Below, one piece after another: positions 42,127 to 48,814 of a stretch of 64,000 bases of DNA (position 1 is its first letter; every line of letters starts with the position of its first letter). This DNA comes from Prosthecobacter sp. (GTDB lineage: Bacteria > Verrucomicrobiota > Verrucomicrobiia > Verrucomicrobiales > Verrucomicrobiaceae), in the NCBI GenBank assembly GCA_017853885.1, contig JAFMIR010000008.1:1-64000 (forward strand). Direction: 5' to 3'. The translations under genes and the position numbers were made by a program. The notes under the pieces are model-generated. The model ran no database searches, was not told the DNA's origin, and worked only from the letters and a program-made list of their open reading frames with translations.

Positions 42127-42533
42127 ATGGGGAAAGCCTTCCCCTAGCGGCGACTGCGTGGGCCGCTACCCCTTCGAGCGGGGAGGTTTCCCCGCAACGC
42201 CCCTCGCTGTTCGACCTGCCTCAGCTCGCTCGATCTTCGATCCAGCTCACGCCACCGCTTTCCGAGGTGCATCAGTGATCGCTGCCAGCCTGCCGCAGGC
42301 TCCGCCTTTCATACCGCTCTGGCAGCGTTCCCCCATGCACATGTGGCCTCCCCGCCGCCAACGGCCCGTCTGGCATCGGCTCCTGCGTCGTCCGAATGGC
42401 AGACCAGCCGTTGCCCCGGCCTCCCTTGGCCGCGTCACCAGCGACGGAGGCTAGGCCAGTTCCTCCCCGCCTTTCCACGAGGACTAGCCCAGTATCCGTC
42501 ACCGGCCACGCGGGGGCACGGGTTCGGGAAAAA

Positions 42534-42551
42534 ACTTCGGCTGACCGAAGT
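42534..42551. repeat. Palindrome copy 1: ACTTCGG-CTGA-CCGAAGT
   Basis: Perfect 7-bp arms with 4-nt loop, 83 bp upstream of the RHH gene. Confidence 0.7.
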
Positions 42552-42564
42552 CACGGGTTTCACG

Positions 42565-42573
42565 TTATCCACA
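42565..42573 (+). promoter_or_regulatory. DnaA box TTATCCACA (putative replication origin element)
   Basis: Exact match to TTATNCACA, between palindrome copy 1 and the RHH/Rep operon. Confidence 0.6.
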
Positions 42574-42617
42574 GGGCGACATGACACACCGGGTCACCTT
42601 CATGGTATGATGAGGGT

Positions 42618-42815
42618 ATGGAAAAAATCGTGCGCAAATCAGCGGGTGTGAAGTTCGAGAGTGATGTGCTGGCGTTCATCGACCGGCTCGCTCGTGAGCA
42701 GCAGCGCAGCCGCAGTTTTATCATCAATGCAATCCTCAGGTGGTATTCCAAATGGCTCTCAGAACAGCAGGCCAAGGTCGAGGCGGAGCAAGATCAGCCG
42801 GTGATCCGGTTGTAG
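42618..42815 (+). CDS. Ribbon-helix-helix (CopG-like) DNA-binding protein
   Basis: VKFESDVLAFIDRLAREQQRSRSFIINAILRWY RHH pattern. Confidence 0.7.
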   Translation: MEKIVRKSAGVKFESDVLAFIDRLAREQQRSRSFIINAILRWYSKWLSEQQAKVEAEQDQPVIRL

Positions 42816-42821
42816 GCCACC

Positions 42822-44555
42822 ATGCAGAGCATTCTGGATCGAAAAGCACCGTTTCAAACATCCCAGGCTCCTGAGCCGGTGATTTCAGCGTTCGAGGGCT
42901 TCAAAGCACCGACATCCAACACCACCTACACGCCGAACCAGTTCTTCGATGTCGTCATCCCGCACTTCTCGCGGGGAGTCGTGCGCATTGTGGCCTACCT
43001 GCTGCGCAAAACGCTCGGCTGGTGTGATGCGAATGGGAATCCGCAGGAGGAGCAAATCGAGGTGACCTACTCGGAACTGGAGCGAAAGGCCGGCGTGAGC
43101 CGTGACATGATCCGTGGCGCGCTGGATGACGCGCTGACGGGTCACTTGTTCGAATGCGTGACCGAAGGCCGAGCGAAGCACGCGCACGATGCCGGGCAAT
43201 CCGCCTGCTACCAGCTCCGATGGTCATCCATGCCCTACACGACGCGATTGGAGCAATTTGAGGGCTTCTTTGAAGGCGAAGGCAATCGCACCGACATCCC
43301 GAACGAGTTCTTTGACGTGCTCATTCCCCATGAGCCGCTTTCCGTGATCAAAGTCGTCGGAGCGATCATCCGCCACAGCATCGGCTTTCAGGCGAAACAC
43401 GGCCGCCGTCGCCAGCAGGTGGCGCTGTCCTATCAGCAGATCGAGAACTACGCTCGCTTCGGTAGCCGCTCCGATCTCGCCAAGGCCATTCGCATCGCGA
43501 TGGAGAAGAACTACATCGTGCGGCTGGAGAGCGGTGTGTTCAGCCATGAGGCCACCGAGCGGCGGCGTGCCGTGTATGCGCTTCGCTGGTGCGATTTTCC
43601 GAACGGTCAGAAAAACGAACCAGCCGTCAATCAGTCAGAAATCCAGACCAGCATCAGTCCGATTTCCGCACCAGCGCATCAGTCAGAAATCCGCACCAAC
43701 ATTAAAACGAAACCAGGAAATGAAACTGGAAACAGCCCTGCGGCTGACACGCAGTTGAGAGACCGGCTTCTCGGCTTCGGCTTCAGCGAAAAGACCATCG
43801 CGAAGCTGATGCGGGAGCACAGCCGCGAGGAGATCGAGCAGCAGATCATCTGGATGCCAGACCGTGCACCAGCACGCAGTCCAGCGGGGCTGCTACGTCG
43901 ATCCATCGAGCAGCGGTGGCCCGCGCCGATGAAACTTCGGTCAGCCGAAGTCACTAGCGTGACGCAGGCCGGATGGGACTTCGCGCGATGCTTCTACGCG
44001 GCCTATGGCGGCAATCGAGGCGAGCCTGTGAATGATCCATCGCCACGCGAGGCGCAGACTGCGGAGAGCTTTGTGCAGCGATTGATCCGAGCCACGAGGG
44101 AGGAGGGCCACGCTGCCGAGTGGGGCCGTGAGCTGGGCAGCCTCGCACGCGAGCAGCGGCATCCGTTTCCATCGCTCACGCTTGCCATCCGCCAGCTTGG
44201 CGATGCCTTCCTCGTCCAGCGGGAAAAGCAGCGCCTCCAGGTGCAGCTCGCCAGCATCACGCAGAGCCGTGAGCAGCACGAGCAGCGCTTCCGCGATGAC
44301 TGGCTCCGCTGGCTTGCGGCCAAGGAGTCCGAGATGCGTGAGACGCGTCCCGAGGACTATCAGCGCTTCATCGCGCAGCGGGAAAGCGAGCGGTCAGAAC
44401 TCGCCGCCGATCCGAAGCCATGGTCGCGTCGCGTGCTGGAGCACTTCGACACGGACAACGCCCGCCTCGGTGCCTTCCGCCAGTGCTTCGGCCTCCCGCA
44501 CTTCTGGCAGTGGGACGCCGCCTTTAACAGCCAATCATTCAAACCAAACCCATGA
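42822..44555 (+). CDS. Replication-initiator-like protein with duplicated winged-helix (phage replication protein O-like) domains
   Basis: NQFFDVVIPHFSRGVVRIVAYLLRKTLGWCDANGNPQEEQIEVTYSELERKAGVSRDMIRGALDDAL and NEFFDVLIPHEPLSVIKVVGAIIRHSIGFQAKHGRRRQQVALSYQQIENYARFGSRSDLAKAIRIAM; directly upstream of parAB. Confidence 0.65.
   Translation: MQSILDRKAPFQTSQAPEPVISAFEGFKAPTSNTTYTPNQFFDVVIPHFSRGVVRIVAYLLRKTLGWCDANGNPQEEQIEVTYSELERKAGVSRDMIRGALDDALTGHLFECVTEGRAKHAHDAGQSACYQLRWSSMPYTTRLEQFEGFFEGEGNRTDIPNEFFDVLIPHEPLSVIKVVGAIIRHSIGFQAKHGRRRQQVALSYQQIENYARFGSRSDLAKAIRIAMEKNYIVRLESGVFSHEATERRRAVYALRWCDFPNGQKNEPAVNQSEIQTSISPISAPAHQSEIRTNIKTKPGNETGNSPAADTQLRDRLLGFGFSEKTIAKLMREHSREEIEQQIIWMPDRAPARSPAGLLRRSIEQRWPAPMKLRSAEVTSVTQAGWDFARCFYAAYGGNRGEPVNDPSPREAQTAESFVQRLIRATREEGHAAEWGRELGSLAREQRHPFPSLTLAIRQLGDAFLVQREKQRLQVQLASITQSREQHEQRFRDDWLRWLAAKESEMRETRPEDYQRFIAQRESERSELAADPKPWSRRVLEHFDTDNARLGAFRQCFGLPHFWQWDAAFNSQSFKPNP
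43934..43951. repeat. Palindrome copy 2: ACTTCGG-TCAG-CCGAAGT
   Basis: Same arms as copy 1, loop reverse-complemented; inside the Rep-like CDS. Confidence 0.6.
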
Positions 44556-45388
44556 ACATCATCACCGTCATCAATGCCAAGGGAGGTTGTGGTAAAAGCA
44601 CCATCGCCATGAACCTCGCCAGCGGCCTCGCACGTCACGGGCATCGGGTCCTGCTCATGGATCTCGATCCGCAGGCGCAGGTCACGCAATGGCTCGCCGC
44701 AGGGGATGGACTCACGCCGGAGGGCACGCTCGTGGCCGCTCTCACGCGCCAGCAATCGCTCTCCGAAGTCATCCAGCCCACCGGCTTTGAAAACATGTCC
44801 TTCGTCGCCAGTGCCGACGGCCTGGAGGACCTCGGGCGTGAGATCAGCCAGACGGAGGGCTATCCCTCCATGCTCACGCAATTGATCGCCGAGGAGCACA
44901 TCGCCGACCGCTTTGACTTCCTCGTCATCGACTCGCCGAACCAAATCTCGCCGATCATGGAGAACGCCATCTTTCCAGCGGACGCCTTCATCGTGCCGTT
45001 TGAAAGCACGAAGGCCGTGAAGAGCTACGCCAGCATCTACAAGCTGCTCGTGAAGCTCCGCCCGACCGCCGACTTCCGCATGCTGCATGTGCTGAGCAAT
45101 CTCACACGCCTGCCAGGCCTGCGAAAGCGCGTGCTCGCCCTGCTTGCGGATGACGGCATCCCATCGGCACGCAGCGAGATACGCTCCTGCGGATGGATGG
45201 CGCAGGTGGACGAGAATGGAGGCAGCATCTTCCACTATCGTCCGCTCTCCAAAGGAGCGCAGGACATGGCCGCCCTCGTCGAAGAGGTGCGGGACTTATT
45301 CACTAACGGGCCGCAGGCCCACGCGGAGACCGCCGCCGCATCGCCCGACCACGCGATGAGTGCGGAAGTCACCGCCCCAACAGCATGA
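44552..45388 (+). CDS. parA: ParA-family partition ATPase
   Basis: ITVINAKGGCGKSTIAMNLASGLARHGHRVLLMDLDPQAQ deviant Walker A; ATGA overlap with the Rep-like CDS. Confidence 0.92.
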   Translation: MNIITVINAKGGCGKSTIAMNLASGLARHGHRVLLMDLDPQAQVTQWLAAGDGLTPEGTLVAALTRQQSLSEVIQPTGFENMSFVASADGLEDLGREISQTEGYPSMLTQLIAEEHIADRFDFLVIDSPNQISPIMENAIFPADAFIVPFESTKAVKSYASIYKLLVKLRPTADFRMLHVLSNLTRLPGLRKRVLALLADDGIPSARSEIRSCGWMAQVDENGGSIFHYRPLSKGAQDMAALVEEVRDLFTNGPQAHAETAAASPDHAMSAEVTAPTA

Positions 45389-46233
45389 CCAAACTACCCG
45401 ATGGCAAAAGCCGTCTCGATCTCGTGAAGTCCGGCCTCACCGGCGGACTGCCAAAACGAGGCCGCTTCATTGTCAGCATCGACCGCCTTCTCGAAGACCC
45501 GGAGAACGAACGAAAAATCTTCCACAACATGGACGACATGATCGAGTCCGTGCGTCGTCACGGCATCATCGAGCCCATCACCGTCACCCAGGAGGGCGAC
45601 CGCTACCGCATCCTCACCGGCCACCGCCGCTTCCGCGCCGCCAAGGCCGTCGGCCTCACCGAGCTGGAGGTGCTCGTGCGCGAGCCGGATGATCAGATCA
45701 CCCGCCGCTTCAAAAGTCTCATCTCCAACATCCAGCGGGAGAACATCCCCGCCGTCGAGTTGGCGGAGACGCTTCACAGCCTGCTCAGCTCCGGTGCCGC
45801 CGCGTCTCAGCGTGAACTCGCCCGGCAGATAGGGAAGAGCGAGCAATGGATGTCCGGCATGCTCCGCGTGCTGGAACTGCCCGCACGCCTTCAGGAGGAA
45901 CTGCGTAGCACACCCGGCATCGGCTACGAGATGGCCCAGCGCATCGCGCAGGTGGGGGACTCGCAGTTTCAGGAGCAGCTCGTCACCGCCGCCGTGGCAG
46001 GGGAGAGCGTGGGCCGCATTCGCGAGCGCATCGCCAGCTTCCGCACCACCCAGGGCTCCACGTCGTCATCCCGACCCAAGACACGCACCAGCCAGCTCAT
46101 CCAGCTCACGCATCGAGAGGGGAGTTGCGTTGCCAGCCTCCGTGCCAAACGCGAACCCGGAGCCCAGGAAGCCATGCTGGAGGCCCTCCGACAACTCGCC
46201 GAGCAGGTGAGAGCGGACGACAGCCTGCGGTGA
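45385..46233 (+). CDS. parB: ParB/RepB/Spo0J-family partition protein
   Basis: EPITVTQEGDRYRILTGHRRFRAAKAVGLTELEVLV; SNIQRENIPAVELAETL; ATGA overlap with parA. Confidence 0.93.
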   Translation: MTKLPDGKSRLDLVKSGLTGGLPKRGRFIVSIDRLLEDPENERKIFHNMDDMIESVRRHGIIEPITVTQEGDRYRILTGHRRFRAAKAVGLTELEVLVREPDDQITRRFKSLISNIQRENIPAVELAETLHSLLSSGAAASQRELARQIGKSEQWMSGMLRVLELPARLQEELRSTPGIGYEMAQRIAQVGDSQFQEQLVTAAVAGESVGRIRERIASFRTTQGSTSSSRPKTRTSQLIQLTHREGSCVASLRAKREPGAQEAMLEALRQLAEQVRADDSLR

Positions 46234-46294
46234 GTCCAGGCCTCCATTCCTGCCCCTCGACAAATCCGCCGGGGCTTGATACAATGCACCCATC

Positions 46295-46591
46295 ATGAGT
46301 TCCACCGTCGAACACATCCGCCAAGAGATCGACCAGCTCGCCCCTGATGAGATTCGGGAGCTTTTCACCGATCTCCAGCAGGAGTATCCGTTGCGGTTGC
46401 TTCAGGTCGAAGAGACTGCGCCAGACCTTTCCGACCTCAGTGAGGCTGACAAGGTGAAGCTCGAAGCCCTCCGCCAGGACATCCAGGCTGCTGCCGACTC
46501 CTTGGATCGTGGTGAAGGCATCCAGATCGATTGGGATGCCAAGCTCGCACGCCGACATCAGGCATACGCGGCACGTCAGGCCGCTAGCTAA
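46295..46591 (+). CDS. Putative antitoxin of a type II TA pair
   Basis: 98-aa acidic protein ending IQIDWDAKLARRHQAYAARQ, 5 bp upstream of the ParE-like ORF. Confidence 0.65.
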   Translation: MSSTVEHIRQEIDQLAPDEIRELFTDLQQEYPLRLLQVEETAPDLSDLSEADKVKLEALRQDIQAAADSLDRGEGIQIDWDAKLARRHQAYAARQAAS

Positions 46592-46596
46592 AGCCC

Positions 46597-46893
46597 ATGT
46601 CAAACGTCACCTACTCAGAGCTGGCTGACCGCGACCTCGACGACATCTGGGATTACATCGCCCAGGACAGTGTTTTTCAGGCTGACAGGCTTTGGCAGCG
46701 CATGCGCGACAAGCTCGAATACCTCGCCAAGTGGCAGACCGTCGGGTGGCCACGCCCGGAACTCTCCAAAGGCTGCCGCAGCTATCCCTTCGGCAAATAC
46801 TGCTTCTACTTCCGGTCTTCTGACTCCGGCATCGAGGTGCTCAGGATTCTGCATTCCGCCCGCGATCTCGATCAGATCACCTTCCCTAAGTAA
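46597..46893 (+). CDS. RelE/ParE-family toxin
   Basis: YSELADRDLDDIWDYIAQDS...GCRSYPFGKYCFYFRSSDSGIEVLRILHSARDLDQITF. Confidence 0.87.
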   Translation: MSNVTYSELADRDLDDIWDYIAQDSVFQADRLWQRMRDKLEYLAKWQTVGWPRPELSKGCRSYPFGKYCFYFRSSDSGIEVLRILHSARDLDQITFPK

Positions 46894-46937
46894 CACCACA
46901 CCACGCCAAAGGCGTCAAGTCCACCGACCTTACCAGG

Positions 46938-46965
46938 GCTGCTGCGAAGCAGCTCTTTTGCTTTT
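46938..46965 (+). terminator. Rho-independent terminator after the TA pair
   Basis: GCTGCT-GCGA-AGCAGC followed by TCTTTTGCTTTT. Confidence 0.55.
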
Positions 46966-47022
46966 CAGACACCGTAGCGGCGATTGCCAATCGTCGAGCC
47001 AACCCTCAAAGACACCGTCAAA

Positions 47023-47040
47023 ACTACGGCTGACCGAACT
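47023..47040. repeat. Palindrome copy 3 (degenerate): ACTACGGCTGACCGAACT
   Basis: 16 of 18 bases match copy 1. Confidence 0.45.
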
Positions 47041-47296
47041 CGGACCTCAAGGACATCGACTGTCCGAAAAGCCTTGTTTGAGGCTATGAAGATGTCCTTG
47101 AGTCGGAAAAACAATATTCTGCGACACGCTTTTCCCCGGCCATTTCCGCTCTCCCGTCATCCACGAGGCCCTACATCCACCCCTATTTACATGGTATGTA
47201 GGGGTGCGCGAAAAAATCGCGGCGAGTGCTATCGCACCGACAACGGTTTCAAGGCTTCACTGAGCCGCGAATCGCCGCCAGGCCTTGTCACGGGTG

Positions 47297-47488
47297 CCCC
47301 CACGTGTTCGGGCTGAACGCCCGACTTCACGCGGTTTCCTACGGCGACAAGGACTTGATCGACCTGCGGATAAAGGTCATGGCCAGCACCGGGCTACCCG
47401 CCCTCGGCCAATGACCAACCGCGTGAAGTCGGCCGCTCCGGCCAGCCGGCTGAAAAGCCGGACTGCCCTCGCCCTTCACACGTGGGGG
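47297..47488. repeat. Nested inverted repeats (11-bp outer and 16-bp inner arms)
   Basis: Outer CCCCCACGTGT (47297-47307)/ACACGTGGGGG (47478-47488); inner CCGACTTCACGCGGTT (47321-47336)/AACCGCGTGAAGTCGG (47417-47432). Confidence 0.7.
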
Positions 47489-47671
47489 CCACGACGGGGG
47501 GACTACTATGCCTAGCGGAAGACGAGTGACCCATGTTAACTAAGTCTACGACAATGCGTCACACACAGCGCTCCAATAGAGCCACATTGACTCACCCAGT
47601 CACTCATTTAGTCACATGAGCAATAGTGAAAAACTGCCGATTCCCTTCATAATCAAAGCCTACGGCAGGCT

Positions 47672-48814
47672 GTGAATAACTGGCACGGTCTATGCCTAGA
47701 ATTGAGCAGTGTGACAAAACTGACATTTTATCCCATCGGACGAGCTGACTCGTATCTCATAGAAGTTGGCCACAAGTTGATTCTCTGCGACTACGCCAAC
47801 ATGGGGGGCGAAAAGGCGTGCGACCTCGCTAAATCTATCAAGGAAGACATGGGCTGGCCAAAACGAAAGAACATCGACGTAGTGGCAATCACCCATCTCG
47901 ACAATGATCATGTGAAGGGAGCTTCGGATTTCTTTTGGTTTGAAGCCTTTTCTAGTTATCAAAGCGATGAGAGGGTTAAGATCGACGAACTCTGGGTTCC
48001 TGCTGCGGTCATCACAGAGACGGCGCTTGATGAAACCGACGCCAAGCTGATCCGAGCAGAAGCCCGACACCGACTCAGAGCTGGCAACGGTATCAAGGTG
48101 TTCTCGGCTCCCGATATGCTTGATGCTTGGTTCGCACTGGAAAAGATCGATCCTGCCGACCGACGACACTGCATTGTAAACGCAGGTGGTCCTATCGACA
48201 CGTTCGATCTCGAACGTGACGGGGTTTCATTCTTCCCCCACTCCCCATTCGCACAGCGAGAAAATGGAAACCTTGTTGACCGCAACGCCGATTCTCTTGT
48301 CCAACAGGCTACCTTCAGAGTTGGAGGCAAAGACTTCTACTTGTTGATGACCGCTGACGTGACGCACACTGAACTCGATAGGATAGTTGAGGTAACCGAA
48401 GACCACGAAAACGACTCGAAGCTTGATTGGCACATCCTGAAGGTTCCCCATCACTGTAGCTATAAGGCGCTGGCCGACGACAAAGGGAGCCCAAAGACCA
48501 CGCCGACACCGCAAGTTACACGCCTTTTGAATCATGGTAAGAGCGGTTCCATAATGGTCATCACAAGCGGCCCAGTCCCGAGCGGTTTATCGGAGGAAGG
48601 AGCAATGCCTCCACACCCTGAGGCACTGGCGTGCTACGAGGAATGGAAAACGAAATTGAATGGAAGGATTGTAGTCACGATGTCCAACCCCAATGATTCA
48701 GCTCCATTGAGGACAATCATTGATATTGATGCGTTCGGCCCGAAGCTCCGCACCAACTACTCTTCGTCTGGTGCAGCAGTGATCACAGCTACTGTCTCTC
48801 CGCGTCATGGCTGA
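47672..48814 (+). CDS. Metallo-beta-lactamase-fold hydrolase, ComEC-like (start may be 47711)
   Basis: AITHLDNDHVKGA (HxDxDH) motif, LMTADVTHTELD, ILKVPHHCSYKAL (HHxS-type motif). Confidence 0.85.
   Translation: MNNWHGLCLELSSVTKLTFYPIGRADSYLIEVGHKLILCDYANMGGEKACDLAKSIKEDMGWPKRKNIDVVAITHLDNDHVKGASDFFWFEAFSSYQSDERVKIDELWVPAAVITETALDETDAKLIRAEARHRLRAGNGIKVFSAPDMLDAWFALEKIDPADRRHCIVNAGGPIDTFDLERDGVSFFPHSPFAQRENGNLVDRNADSLVQQATFRVGGKDFYLLMTADVTHTELDRIVEVTEDHENDSKLDWHILKVPHHCSYKALADDKGSPKTTPTPQVTRLLNHGKSGSIMVITSGPVPSGLSEEGAMPPHPEALACYEEWKTKLNGRIVVTMSNPNDSAPLRTIIDIDAFGPKLRTNYSSSGAAVITATVSPRHG

Noticed and set aside
44360-45235. 291-aa minus-strand ORF
   Set aside because: Antisense to rep/parA; shadow ORF
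47226-47414. Short ORF overlapping the nested inverted repeats
   Set aside because: No recognisable domain; the sequence is better explained as structured noncoding DNA
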